This document shows positions 24,202 through 33,735 of a stretch of 64,000 bases of DNA, in pieces. Made by a program: the position numbers and the translations under genes. Origin of the DNA: CAYZJB01 sp964602985 (GTDB lineage Bacteria; CLD3; SB21); assembly GCA_964602985.1 (NCBI GenBank), contig CAZRTJ010000007.1, positions 57,607-121,606 on the forward strand, in the 5' to 3' direction. Every line of letters begins with the position of its first letter. The first letter of the stretch is position 1. The notes under the pieces are model-generated. The model worked only from the letters and a program-made list of their open reading frames with translations, was not told the DNA's origin and did no database searches.

Positions 24202-25062
24202 ATGATCAACTCGATCAAAACGTTTCTCTTTCTCAGCGCGCTGACGGCTTTGTTCATGTGGGTTGGCCACATGCTCGGCGGTCAGAGCGGGTTGGTGATT
24301 GCCGTGATTCTCGCGGCGGGAATGAATTTTGTTTCCTACTGGTTCAGTGATCGGATCGTGCTGTCGATATATCGCGGGCAGGAAGTGGACGATCGAACGG
24401 CGCCGCAGCTGGTCAGCCTTGTCCGACAACTGGCCCATCAAGCCGATCTCCCCGCGCCGCGGGTCTATGTGATCCCGTCCGATGCAGCGAACGCTTTTGC
24501 GACGGGCCGCGATCCGGAGCACTCTTCGGTTGCCGTCACGAAAGGAATTCTCCATCGACTGAATCAGGCTGAACTCGCCGGGGTGATCGGGCACGAACTC
24601 GCGCATATCAAGAATCGGGACATTCTGATTAGCTCAATCGTCGCGACTTTTGCCGGCGCGATTTCGTATCTCGCATCCATGGCACAATGGGGATTGATGT
24701 TTGGATTTGGCCGTTCGGATGACGAGGAAGGCGGCCATCCTATCGGGATTCTTCTGATGGCGATTCTGGCGCCCATCCTGGCGACACTGATCCAGTTGGC
24801 GATCAGCCGATCGCGCGAGTATGCGGCTGATCGAGTCGGCGCGGAGATCAGCGGTCAACCGCTTGCGTTGGCCAGCGCCCTGGTCAAGCTGGAAAATCCG
24901 AATCGCTCGACGGTCGCTACCGGTGGCGAAGCCACAGCGCATCTTTTCATCGTCAGTCCTCTGAAGCGAGGTCTGAGTGGTTTGTTTCGCACCCATCCGC
25001 ATACGGAGGAACGCGTGGCGCGATTACAGCAATTTGCGTCCTCACAAGGACTGCTGGCGTAA
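24202..25062 (+). CDS. htpX: Membrane zinc metalloprotease HtpX (M48B)
   Basis: 286-residue inner-membrane protease that degrades misfolded membrane proteins. Two N-terminal transmembrane helices (about 8-25 and 30-46) precede the zinc site HELAH in GVIGHELAHIKNRD near residue 132. Two more hydrophobic segments (about 147-167 and 180-200) follow, and the third zinc ligand Glu lies in SREYAADRVG. Family-typical length. Its place between dnaK and ftsH fits envelope quality control. Confidence 0.95.
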   Translation: MINSIKTFLFLSALTALFMWVGHMLGGQSGLVIAVILAAGMNFVSYWFSDRIVLSIYRGQEVDDRTAPQLVSLVRQLAHQADLPAPRVYVIPSDAANAFATGRDPEHSSVAVTKGILHRLNQAELAGVIGHELAHIKNRDILISSIVATFAGAISYLASMAQWGLMFGFGRSDDEEGGHPIGILLMAILAPILATLIQLAISRSREYAADRVGAEISGQPLALASALVKLENPNRSTVATGGEATAHLFIVSPLKRGLSGLFRTHPHTEERVARLQQFASSQGLLA

Positions 25063-25065
25063 GGA

Positions 25066-25893
25066 ATGAAGGACTATTACCAAATACTCGGCGTGTCCGA
25101 ATCGGCGACGACGGCGGAAATCAAAAGCGCCTACAAGCGTCTGGCCAAACAATTTCATCCCGACAAGAATCCGGGAAATCGGTCGGCGGAGGAGCGCTTC
25201 AAAGAAATTTCCGAGGCATATAACGTCCTGTCCGACGAGAAGGCCAAACGGCAATACGATGCGATGAGACGAACCGGCGGCCGCGTGGATGCGGACGGGT
25301 TCGATATTTCTGATCTCTTCAAAGGATTCGGTTTCGGGCGTCAGTATGCCGGAGCGCGCAGCGGTTCGTTTGGAGACATTTTTGAGGATCTGTTCGCGGG
25401 TCAGTCCCCAACCCGAGACGACGCATATGAGGCGTCCATCCCGTGGGAAAAGTCCATTCACGGCGGAGACATTGAATTTGAGATCGGTGGGCGTCGCGTC
25501 AAAGTCAACATCCCGGCCGGGGTTGAAGACGGAGCGAAACTGAACGTCCGAGGCCCTGCGGGGACCTTCATTCTGAACATCCGGGTCCAACCGGATTCGC
25601 TTTTCACGAGAAGGGGTTTCGATGTGTACTGTGAAATCTCGGTGAACATTGCGCAACTGGTTTTCGGAAGCAAGATTCGACTTCGAACCGTGTACGGGAA
25701 CAAGATCGACGTCCGCATCCCGGCCGGTACGCAGCCCGGGACGAGTCTGCGCGTGTCGGGCGCAGGCATCCGAGATGCACGTGCCTCGGGCGATATGTAT
25801 GTGCGGCTCCAGTTGACGATCCCAAGAAACCTGACGGAGAAGCAGAAGTCCCTGTTGGAGTCCTTCGCGGAGTCCCTGGAACTGAAATGGTAG
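25066..25893 (+). CDS. DnaJ-like co-chaperone lacking the zinc finger (CbpA type)
   Basis: 275 residues: J domain at residues 1-66 with the HPD motif in FHPDKNPGN, a short Gly/Phe linker with FKGFGFGRQYAG, then the DnaJ C-terminal beta-sandwich pair (about 120-265, VKVNIPAGVEDGAKL and VRIPAGTQPGTSLRV). The cysteine-rich zinc domain of DnaJ is absent, so this is a type II (CbpA-like) J protein. It should stimulate the ATPase of the DnaK encoded 1.1 kb upstream. The start is 3 bp after htpX. Confidence 0.92.
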   Translation: MKDYYQILGVSESATTAEIKSAYKRLAKQFHPDKNPGNRSAEERFKEISEAYNVLSDEKAKRQYDAMRRTGGRVDADGFDISDLFKGFGFGRQYAGARSGSFGDIFEDLFAGQSPTRDDAYEASIPWEKSIHGGDIEFEIGGRRVKVNIPAGVEDGAKLNVRGPAGTFILNIRVQPDSLFTRRGFDVYCEISVNIAQLVFGSKIRLRTVYGNKIDVRIPAGTQPGTSLRVSGAGIRDARASGDMYVRLQLTIPRNLTEKQKSLLESFAESLELKW

Positions 25894-25942
25894 ACAGATC
25901 GTTGGATCAAACTCACATAAGGAACAAGGAAGGATAATCAAA

Positions 25943-27448
25943 ATGAACGTTTCCAGATCTCGCAAGGTCATCGTCGGCGCAGTCTTGATCCTCATCGGCG
26001 TACTGGCCGGCATGTTGATGACGGCCAACTTCAACTGGAGCTACCTTGGGAAGGCCGGCGCCGAAGACGAGGCGCGAGCGAAATTGGAAGAAAAAATGTC
26101 CGCCATGCTGGAATTCAGTGAGGGATTTTCCGCTGTTGCGGAATATGTGACGCCAAGCGTGGTGACGGTGGAAACGGAGAAAGTCGTACGAACCCGGGAT
26201 CCGTTTGCTGACTTTTTTGCCGATGATTTCTTTAACCGATTTTTCGGAGGTCCCCGATCCGGAGGCGGACAGGAACAGCAGATTCGAGGCCTCGGTTCGG
26301 GCGTGATTGTCAGCGAGGATGGGTACATCCTGACAAACAATCACGTGATCGATGAGGTCGACAAGGTGGTGATCACGCTTTCGAATGGCAAAACGTACGA
26401 CGGCAAGCTCATCGGCCGCGATGGCCGGACCGATCTGGCCGTGATCAAGATCGATGAGAAAAGACTGCCGGCCATTAAAATGGCAAATTCCGACGATATC
26501 CGCGTCGGCCAATGGGCGATCGCCATTGGAAATCCTTTTTCGAAATCTCTCAGTCAAACGGTGACTGCAGGCATCATCAGCGGGATCGGACGATCGACGG
26601 GATTGGATTCCGACGTAGATTTCCTGCAAACCGATGCGGCGATCAATCCCGGAAATAGCGGCGGCGCTCTGGTCAATCTGAAAGGCGAGTTGGTCGGAAT
26701 CAACACGGCCATTGCCACGCGCACCGGCGGTTATCAGGGCGTTGGATTTGCGATCCCGTCCAACACGGCCCGAAGCATTATGGATCAAATCATCAAGAAT
26801 GGCAAAGTGACCCGTGGGTACCTGGGTGTGATGATCCAGGACATCAACGAAGAAGTCGCGCGAGCGATGAAAGCGCCATCCGCCAAAGGCGCCGTGGTCA
26901 CGCAGGTGGTGCCGGGAAGTCCGGCGGACAAGGCAGGGCTGCGGGCCGGCGACCTCGTCACACAGATCAACGGCAAGGCGGTCGAGAACACAAGCGCATT
27001 GCGCAAGAGCATCGGACGCAACGCGCCCGGGTCGAAGATCACGTTGACGGTCTTGAGAGAGGGAAAGTCGAGCGAACTCACGGTTACGCTGGGAGAGGCC
27101 CCCGATGAAGACGTGGCGCCCAAAGACGAGCGCGAGAGCGAGTCGGCATCCAAACCCGCCGCAGAGCGACTCGGCGTGGACGTGGCGAAACTGAATTCCA
27201 ACCTGGCTTCGCAATATGGACTGAATGCGGCGGACCGCGGCGTGGTGATCACACAGATCAGTCAGAATGGACCTGCGTATCGCGGAGGTCTGCGGATAGG
27301 AGATTTGATCAAACGGGTCGGCAACAGGGACATTGAGAGCGTGAAAGATCTGAACGACGCGCTCGAAAAAGTCGGACGCGGCGAAACGGCGCTGTTCTAT
27401 GTGAACCGCCGCGGATCGCTGATGTTTCTTGCGTTTACCATAAACTAA
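25943..27448 (+). CDS. degP: HtrA/DegP periplasmic serine endoprotease (Do family)
   Basis: 501 residues with an N-terminal membrane anchor or signal (about 8-29). The trypsin-like domain has the triad His134 (TNNHVID), Asp164 (GRTDLAVIKID) and Ser239 (INPGNSGGAL). Two PDZ domains follow: about 285-375 (YLGVMIQDIN) and 405-495 (DRGVVITQIS). It degrades or refolds damaged envelope proteins. A flexible FFADDFFNRFFGG loop before the protease core is typical of Do enzymes. It could be named degP, degQ or htrA; sequence does not distinguish them. Confidence 0.95.
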   Translation: MNVSRSRKVIVGAVLILIGVLAGMLMTANFNWSYLGKAGAEDEARAKLEEKMSAMLEFSEGFSAVAEYVTPSVVTVETEKVVRTRDPFADFFADDFFNRFFGGPRSGGGQEQQIRGLGSGVIVSEDGYILTNNHVIDEVDKVVITLSNGKTYDGKLIGRDGRTDLAVIKIDEKRLPAIKMANSDDIRVGQWAIAIGNPFSKSLSQTVTAGIISGIGRSTGLDSDVDFLQTDAAINPGNSGGALVNLKGELVGINTAIATRTGGYQGVGFAIPSNTARSIMDQIIKNGKVTRGYLGVMIQDINEEVARAMKAPSAKGAVVTQVVPGSPADKAGLRAGDLVTQINGKAVENTSALRKSIGRNAPGSKITLTVLREGKSSELTVTLGEAPDEDVAPKDERESESASKPAAERLGVDVAKLNSNLASQYGLNAADRGVVITQISQNGPAYRGGLRIGDLIKRVGNRDIESVKDLNDALEKVGRGETALFYVNRRGSLMFLAFTIN

Positions 27449-27472
27449 CAGGCCAAGGGAATTCACAACCTG

Positions 27473-29899
27473 ATGACAAAAACAACGGAAGAGACTTTGA
27501 ACATCGAGAAGAAGACGAAACACGCGCTTCCCGATTCCCTGCCCATTATCCCCCTGCGGAATACCGTTTTGTTTCCACAGCAGATCATGCCTTTGTCCAT
27601 CGGTCGGGACAAAACGCTTCGACTGGTCTCGGATTATTCTGACACGAATCGAATCGTGGGCGTGGTGGCCCAACTGGACAGCGGCGTCGAGAATCCAAGC
27701 CCAAAAGAGATGTACGATTTCGGCGTCGCCGCGACCATTGTTCGCGTGTTCGACATGCCGGACGGGAGCAAGAGCGTTATCGTCCAGGGCATCAAACGAA
27801 TTCGCCTGGTCGGATTCGAGAAGGAAAATCCGTACTGGATGGCCCGTATCGAAGAGTTGAAAGAAACGGTGCCCGACCCAGGTGACCTGGAGGTCGACGC
27901 GCTGAGCCTGAATATCAAGAATCTCTTCCAGAAGATGGCCAATCTGGCTCCGTACATTACGGCGGAGCAAACGTCCATGATTCTGAATATTCAGCAGGCG
28001 GGCAGGATCGCAGACATCGCGGTAAGTTCGTTGAATATACCGACGGCGGAAAAACAAGAGATCCTGGAAATTCTCGACGTGCGGGAACGTCTCAAAGCCG
28101 CGCATTTCACTCTCAATCGCGTGTATCAAACATTAGAACTGGGAAACAAGATCCAGTCCGAAGTGCAGGACGAGATTGGCAAGACGCAAAGAGAATACTT
28201 CCTTCGCGAACAACTAAAGGCGATCCATCGGGAATTGGGGGAGGCGGAATCTGCCAATCCAGAGATTTCAGAGTTGCGTGAGAAGATTGCTGCAGCGAAC
28301 ATGCCCAAAGAAGCCTTCGATGTGGCGAACAAGGAACTGGATCGTCTGGGAAGAATGTCCCCGATGGCGGCAGAATACACGGTTTCACGCACGTACATCG
28401 ACTGGCTGATCGACGTGCCGTGGAATGTCGTGACCGAAGATACGCTCGACATCGTCAGAGCCCAGGACAGTCTGGACGCGGACCATTACGGACTGGACAA
28501 GATCAAGAAGCGAATACTGGAGTACCTGGCTGTGCGAAAACTGAAGAACGATATGCGAGGACCCATTTTGTGCTTCGTCGGACCTCCTGGAGTGGGCAAG
28601 ACCTCACTCGGTCGGTCGATTGCGAAAGCGTTGGGTCGGAAGTTCATGCGCATGTCGCTCGGGGGCATTCGCGATGAGGCGGAAATTCGAGGCCATCGAC
28701 GGACTTATATTGGCGCGTTGCCGGGACGAGTCGTGCAGGGTTTGCGAAAAGCCGGATCGTCTAATCCGGTCTTCATGCTGGATGAGATCGACAAGGTCGG
28801 GATGGATTTCCGCGGGGACCCGTCGAGCGCGTTGCTGGAAGTATTGGATCCGGAGCAGAATTTCGCGTTCTCGGATCATTATTTGGAAGTGCCGGTGGAC
28901 TTGTCCAAGGTTCTTTTCATTGCGACCGCGAATCTGGCTGACCCGATTCTGCCTGCGCTTCGTGACCGCATGGAGCTATTGGAACTGCCCGGATACACGG
29001 AACAGGAAAAACTTCAGATCACCAAGGAATTTGTCGTACCGAAGCAGATGAAGGAGCACGGTCTCGCTTCCAAAATGGTTCGGTTTAAGGACGAAGCCAT
29101 CCGAACGGTGATCCATGAGTACACTCGGGAAGCCGGACTTCGGAATCTGGAACGAGAAATCGCTGCCATTTGTCGCTCTGTCGCCAAGGACGTGGCCGTT
29201 GGCAAAACCAAGAAGACGGTCATTGACAGTCAATGCGTGACGCGTATCCTGGGCAAGGCGAAATTCTATTCCGATGCGGCCGAACGGATCAAGAAGCCCG
29301 GTATCGTGACGGGCTTGGCGTGGACCGCGGCGGGCGGCGATATCCTCTTCATCGAAGCCACCAAAATGAAGGGAAAGGGTCAACTCACGCTCACCGGCCA
29401 ACTGGGGGATGTGATGAAGGAATCGGCCGTCGCCGCTCTCAGTCAGATTCGTTCGCAGGCCGATGCGCTCGGTATTCCGGATAACTTCGAGCAGATTGAT
29501 TTGCACATCCACGTACCGGCGGGCAGTGTGCCGAAGGACGGTCCCTCCGCGGGAATTACCATGTACACGGCGATTCTATCACTGCTCACGCAACAAGCCG
29601 TCCGCAACGATACGGCGATGACCGGGGAAATCACGTTGCGTGGTGCCGTGCTGCCGATAGGCGGAGTGAAAGAAAAAGTCCTGGCAGCCCATCGAGCGGG
29701 GATCCGACACGTGATCCTCCCAGACAAGAACGAAAAGGACCTCGATGAGATCCCGCGCCAGATCCGGGATAGCATGGCCTTCTCCTTTGTCAATGAAGTC
29801 AGCCAGGTGGTACAAGCCGCGTTTCGCGTGCAGGCCAAACGTCACAATGGACGGCACAAGGCATCGGTTCATTCTCGCAAAAAGAAAGCGGTTCGCTAG
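27473..29899 (+). CDS. lon: ATP-dependent protease Lon
   Basis: 808-residue LonA. The N-terminal substrate-recognition domain starts near PIIPLRNTVLFPQQIMPL. AAA+ module: Walker A GPPGVGKT at about 370-377 and Walker B VFMLDEIDK near 433-441. Protease domain: catalytic dyad Ser692 (PKDGPSAGI) and Lys735 (GGVKEKVL), 43 residues apart as in E. coli Lon. A basic 20-residue tail ends the protein. The ftsH start codon follows directly after its stop. Confidence 0.97.
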   Translation: MTKTTEETLNIEKKTKHALPDSLPIIPLRNTVLFPQQIMPLSIGRDKTLRLVSDYSDTNRIVGVVAQLDSGVENPSPKEMYDFGVAATIVRVFDMPDGSKSVIVQGIKRIRLVGFEKENPYWMARIEELKETVPDPGDLEVDALSLNIKNLFQKMANLAPYITAEQTSMILNIQQAGRIADIAVSSLNIPTAEKQEILEILDVRERLKAAHFTLNRVYQTLELGNKIQSEVQDEIGKTQREYFLREQLKAIHRELGEAESANPEISELREKIAAANMPKEAFDVANKELDRLGRMSPMAAEYTVSRTYIDWLIDVPWNVVTEDTLDIVRAQDSLDADHYGLDKIKKRILEYLAVRKLKNDMRGPILCFVGPPGVGKTSLGRSIAKALGRKFMRMSLGGIRDEAEIRGHRRTYIGALPGRVVQGLRKAGSSNPVFMLDEIDKVGMDFRGDPSSALLEVLDPEQNFAFSDHYLEVPVDLSKVLFIATANLADPILPALRDRMELLELPGYTEQEKLQITKEFVVPKQMKEHGLASKMVRFKDEAIRTVIHEYTREAGLRNLEREIAAICRSVAKDVAVGKTKKTVIDSQCVTRILGKAKFYSDAAERIKKPGIVTGLAWTAAGGDILFIEATKMKGKGQLTLTGQLGDVMKESAVAALSQIRSQADALGIPDNFEQIDLHIHVPAGSVPKDGPSAGITMYTAILSLLTQQAVRNDTAMTGEITLRGAVLPIGGVKEKVLAAHRAGIRHVILPDKNEKDLDEIPRQIRDSMAFSFVNEVSQVVQAAFRVQAKRHNGRHKASVHSRKKKAVR

Positions 29900-31822
29900 A
29901 TGAACAAGCAAAAACTGCAAATTCCAATCATTTTGGGAATCCTCCTGCTGTTTGTCATGTTGAATCCCATTCTGTTCTCGCCCAGTCAGGATTTGGAAAT
30001 TTCGTACAAGGAATTCCGCGATCGACTGGCGGCGGGGGAGGTCGACGAGGTGCAGATCACCGGCGACAAGATTCTCGGGAAATTCAAACTGGACAGCACG
30101 ACAGCCGCGGAAGCCGCCAGCGTCCCGGAAGAAAGTCCGGGGAGAATCCGGATCGGAACTCTTTTCGAAAACGCATTCAAACGGGATCCACGGAAGACCT
30201 TTACTGTGGTGGCCCTGACGGACGACAAGCTGGTGGAAGACTTGCAGAAAGCGGGGGTCAATTACCGTGGCGTGATTGACAACAACTGGCTCGAGAACGT
30301 GTTGTTCTACTGGGTGCTGCCGCTCGGGCTCTTATTCCTGCTGTGGAGTTTCTTGTTTCGACGGATGGGGGGCGGCGCCAATGTGATGAGCATCGGCAAG
30401 AGCAAGGCCAAGATCTATGCGTCGGATCCGAAGACGCGTGTGACGTTTCGCGATGTTGCCGGCGTCGACGAAGTCATCGCGGAAGTGAGTGAAATTGTAG
30501 ATTTCCTGAAAAACCCGAAAAAGTACACCAAGCTGGGGGCCAAATTGCCGAAAGGCGTTCTGTTGGTCGGACCTCCGGGTACAGGAAAAACCCTGCTGGC
30601 CAAGGCAGTTGCAGGGGAAGCAAACGTGCCGTTCTTCCACCTGAGCGGCAGTGATTTTGTCGAGATGTTCGTCGGCGTCGGTGCGTCGCGCGTCCGCGAT
30701 CTCTTTGCCGAGGCGAAAACAAAAGCGCCGTGCATCATCTTTATCGACGAAATCGACGCGATCGGTCGAAGTCGCGCAAAAGGCTTTGTGATGGGCGGGC
30801 ATGACGAACGCGAGAATACCTTGAATCAGTTATTGGTCGAGATGGACGGCTTTGCCACGGACAAGGGAGTAATCATCGTCGGCGCGACCAATCGCCCGGA
30901 CGTGTTGGATCCCGCCTTGTTGAGGCCGGGCCGGTTTGATCGGCAGGTGGTGCTGGATCGTCCGGACCTGACTGCCCGTATAGAAATTTTCAAAGTCCAC
31001 ACCCACGGCATGCCCGTCGCAACGGACGTAGACTTGAAGGCGCTCGCCGCCCAAACGCCGGGCTTTGCGGGCGCGGAAATCGCCAATGTCTGCAACGAGG
31101 CGTCCCTCCTGGCGTCCCGCAAGGACCACGAGCGGATCGGAATGAACGACTTTCAGGAGGCCATTGAGCGGGTGATCGGCGGGTTGGAGAAGAAGAACAA
31201 GATCATCAGCCCACGGGAACGCCGAATCGTGGCGTATCACGAATCCGGGCACGCCATTGTCGGCCACTCGCTGGAGCATGCCGACCCCGTGCACAAGGTG
31301 TCGATCGTTCCGCGTGGAGTGGCGGCTTTGGGATACACGCTCCAGACTCCGTTGGAGGATCGCTATCTGCTGTCCAAAGACGAGTTGATCGAACGTCTCT
31401 GTTCGCTGCTCGGTGGGCGGGCTGCCGAGGAGATTGTATTTGGCGAAATCTCTACCGGTGCGTCGAATGATCTGGAACGCGTCGCCGAGATCGCCCGACG
31501 GATGGTCACGACGTACGGAATGTCCGAGAAGCTGGGCAATCTTTCTTTCACAGAGACCGGTGAGCAGAATTTTCTGGGCGGCGCCCAAATGAGGTCCTAC
31601 AGCGATGCGACCGCCCGGCTCATCGATGAAGAAATCAAGCGAATTGTCGACTCGGCGTATGACAAGACGAAGGCTTTGCTTGTCGCAAAACGCGGGAAAC
31701 TGGAAGAAATGGCCCTGCGGTTGCTCGAAAAGGAAGTTCTCGACAAAGCGGACATCGAAGCGATTCTGGGAATCAAACCGAACGCCGAGGTACCCGCCGA
31801 ACGATTCAACGGAGGACGCTAG
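29900..31822 (+). CDS. ftsH: ATP-dependent zinc metalloprotease FtsH
   Basis: 640 residues. Two transmembrane helices (about 8-27 and 134-153) flank a periplasmic domain. The AAA+ module has Walker A GPPGTGKT (about 224-231), Walker B IIFIDEIDAIG and a second-region-of-homology Arg finger segment (LLRPGRFDRQ). The protease site HESGH is at about 447-451. It degrades membrane and short-lived cytosolic proteins such as sigma-32 and LpxC in other bacteria. The start codon begins one base after the lon stop, closing the chaperone/protease run. Confidence 0.97.
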   Translation: MNKQKLQIPIILGILLLFVMLNPILFSPSQDLEISYKEFRDRLAAGEVDEVQITGDKILGKFKLDSTTAAEAASVPEESPGRIRIGTLFENAFKRDPRKTFTVVALTDDKLVEDLQKAGVNYRGVIDNNWLENVLFYWVLPLGLLFLLWSFLFRRMGGGANVMSIGKSKAKIYASDPKTRVTFRDVAGVDEVIAEVSEIVDFLKNPKKYTKLGAKLPKGVLLVGPPGTGKTLLAKAVAGEANVPFFHLSGSDFVEMFVGVGASRVRDLFAEAKTKAPCIIFIDEIDAIGRSRAKGFVMGGHDERENTLNQLLVEMDGFATDKGVIIVGATNRPDVLDPALLRPGRFDRQVVLDRPDLTARIEIFKVHTHGMPVATDVDLKALAAQTPGFAGAEIANVCNEASLLASRKDHERIGMNDFQEAIERVIGGLEKKNKIISPRERRIVAYHESGHAIVGHSLEHADPVHKVSIVPRGVAALGYTLQTPLEDRYLLSKDELIERLCSLLGGRAAEEIVFGEISTGASNDLERVAEIARRMVTTYGMSEKLGNLSFTETGEQNFLGGAQMRSYSDATARLIDEEIKRIVDSAYDKTKALLVAKRGKLEEMALRLLEKEVLDKADIEAILGIKPNAEVPAERFNGGR

Positions 31823-31873
31823 ATTTGTGATTGGCGGCGGGAATGAGTATGTTGTCGCGCCAAATAGAATTCC

Positions 31874-32650
31874 ATGAAACTCCGAACCGCGATAGCGCTA
31901 CTGATTTCCGCCGTGTTCCTGTTGCCATTGGGATGGATGGTGGTCCAGTCTGTCCGCGACCCTTCCGGGGCCGCCTTCAGATTGGTAGAGAATTACGCTG
32001 AGGTCTGGAATTCCGGTTCCTTTGGGCGCTATTTTCTGAATAGCCTGATCGTATCCACTGCGCTGACCGTTGGTGGATTGACTTTCTGCAGCATGGGCGG
32101 TTATTTCTTCTCCCGATCTTCCGTTCGGGGGAAGCCTCTTCTGCTGGCAACCGTTGTGATCACGCTGATCATCCCGGCGCAGATCAGCATGGTCCCTCTG
32201 TATGCGATGATGGTCCAGTGGGATTGGATCGATACATATTGGGCTTTGATCATCCCGTGGGTGGTCAATCCGTTTGGGATTTTTCTGATGAAACAATTTT
32301 TCGATCAATTGCCGAAGGAAATGGAAGAGTCTGCCAGGATCGACGGCGCGGGCGATTGGCGGATCTTTTTTCGTGTGGTGCTCCCGATGGCGCGACCCGC
32401 GTTGGCGGTGGTGGGGATTTATCTTTTCGTGGCAAGTTGGAATCAATTTCTGTTTCCCTTTTTGTTTGTCGATAGTGATTCCATGCGCACGTTGCCGGTC
32501 GGTTTGGCGTTCTACAGCGGGTACCAGGATGTGGATGTTCCTCATTTGATGAGCGGTGCGGTGATTTCGGCAGTCCCGATGATTGCGGTGTTCTTCGTGT
32601 TTCAGCGGCATATTTTGACCGGACTTACCGCGGGAGCATTGAAGGGATGA
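31874..32650 (+). CDS. Carbohydrate ABC transporter permease (MalG type)
   Basis: 258-residue inner-membrane permease with six hydrophobic segments. The cytoplasmic EAA loop, needed for contact with the ATPase, reads EMEESARIDGAGDWRIFFRV. The C-terminal region (FVASWNQFLFPF) is typical of MalG/UgpE-like subunits. The partner MalF-type permease, ATPase and binding protein are not adjacent; a candidate binding protein sits at 8.4-9.6 kb. Its stop overlaps the pfk start (ATGA), linking sugar uptake to glycolysis. The sugar is unknown. Confidence 0.92.
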   Translation: MKLRTAIALLISAVFLLPLGWMVVQSVRDPSGAAFRLVENYAEVWNSGSFGRYFLNSLIVSTALTVGGLTFCSMGGYFFSRSSVRGKPLLLATVVITLIIPAQISMVPLYAMMVQWDWIDTYWALIIPWVVNPFGIFLMKQFFDQLPKEMEESARIDGAGDWRIFFRVVLPMARPALAVVGIYLFVASWNQFLFPFLFVDSDSMRTLPVGLAFYSGYQDVDVPHLMSGAVISAVPMIAVFFVFQRHILTGLTAGALKG

Positions 32651-33732
32651 GAATGGGTATCTCCACAGGCGGCGGCGACTGTCCGGGATTGAACGCGGCG
32701 ATTCGAGCCGCCGCGCGATCCGCGATCGAGAATTACAAGGCCGAGGTGATCGGAATTCAGGACGGCTTTGATGGCCTGTTGGACCTTCGGAAAACCCGAC
32801 GCTTGGAAATCAAAGACACGACGGGTATCATCGGTCTGGGCGGAACGATCCTGGGCACCACCAATCGCGGCAATCCATTCAAGTATCCCGTCCACGTGGA
32901 CAGCGCGACTGAACTTCAAGACCTGTCGGGGCAAGTACTCGACGGGATCAGGCAGTTGGGTTTGGACGGAGTGATCGTCGTGGGAGGGGACGGCACATTG
33001 ACGATCGCCAGAGATCTGTGGAAAATGGGCGCGCCCATTGTCGGGATTCCAAAGACGATCGATAACGACCTGCTGGCCACGGATACGACGATCGGGTATC
33101 AGACGGCGGTGACCATAGCGGTGGACGCCATCGATCGCCTGCACACGACGGCGCGCAGTCACCATCGGGCCATGGTCGTGGAAGTCATGGGACGGTACGC
33201 CGGGTGGATCGCACTGGAGGCGGGAATTTCCGGAGCCGTCGATGTGATCTTGATTCCTGAAATTCCGTTTTCATTTGATTCGATATGCAATCATCTGCGC
33301 CGCCGGATCGATTTGGGCAAGCAGTACAGTATCATCGTGGTTGCGGAAGGGGCCCGCGAGAAGGATCACGACTACGCCGTTTTGGAGACGGCTGCGCAAA
33401 ACGTTGGCGGTACGGAACGCCTCGGCGGGATCGGCAGTATCGTCTGTCGCGGCATCGAAGAGCGCACCGACATTGAAACGCGCTGTGTCGTACTGGGTCA
33501 TCTCCAGCGCGGCGGTCCGCCCGTGCACTTTGACCGTTTGCTGGGGACCCGCATGGGGATTCTGGCGGCCGATTTGGCTCATGACAAACGCTTCGGGATG
33601 ATGACCGCGCTGAAAGGCAAGGCCGTGATGCCGGTGCCATTGGACGATGCTGTCCAACAGATCCGATATGTCCGCCCAGACAGTGAAACCGTAGTCGCCG
33701 CCCGGAAGATCGGCATCAGTTTCGGAGAGTAG
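32647..33732 (+). CDS. pfkA: 6-phosphofructokinase, probably ATP-dependent
   Basis: Phosphorylates fructose 6-phosphate in glycolysis. 361 residues, with an N-terminal phosphate-binding ISTGGGDCPGLNAAIR. The two donor-specificity positions are mixed: GGDGT (113-117) has the Gly typical of ATP enzymes, whereas PKTIDND (135-141) has the Lys seen in PPi-dependent enzymes. The Gly/Lys pair is known from ATP-dependent group-III and trypanosomatid enzymes, so ATP is my prediction, but PPi use is not excluded. Substrate motif VEVMGRYAGW is present. Starts at the permease stop (ATGA). Confidence 0.93.
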   Translation: MRMGISTGGGDCPGLNAAIRAAARSAIENYKAEVIGIQDGFDGLLDLRKTRRLEIKDTTGIIGLGGTILGTTNRGNPFKYPVHVDSATELQDLSGQVLDGIRQLGLDGVIVVGGDGTLTIARDLWKMGAPIVGIPKTIDNDLLATDTTIGYQTAVTIAVDAIDRLHTTARSHHRAMVVEVMGRYAGWIALEAGISGAVDVILIPEIPFSFDSICNHLRRRIDLGKQYSIIVVAEGAREKDHDYAVLETAAQNVGGTERLGGIGSIVCRGIEERTDIETRCVVLGHLQRGGPPVHFDRLLGTRMGILAADLAHDKRFGMMTALKGKAVMPVPLDDAVQQIRYVRPDSETVVAARKIGISFGE

Positions 33733-33735
33733 GTC

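Noticed and set aside
25913..28129. 738-codon open frame on the minus strand opposite degP and lon
   Set aside because: It is antisense to two strongly conserved genes and its translation matches no family; a shadow of biased codon use.
22048..31822. Stress genomic island acquired by transfer
   Set aside because: All genes are core, base composition looks like the neighbours, and there is no integrase, tRNA junction or direct repeat.
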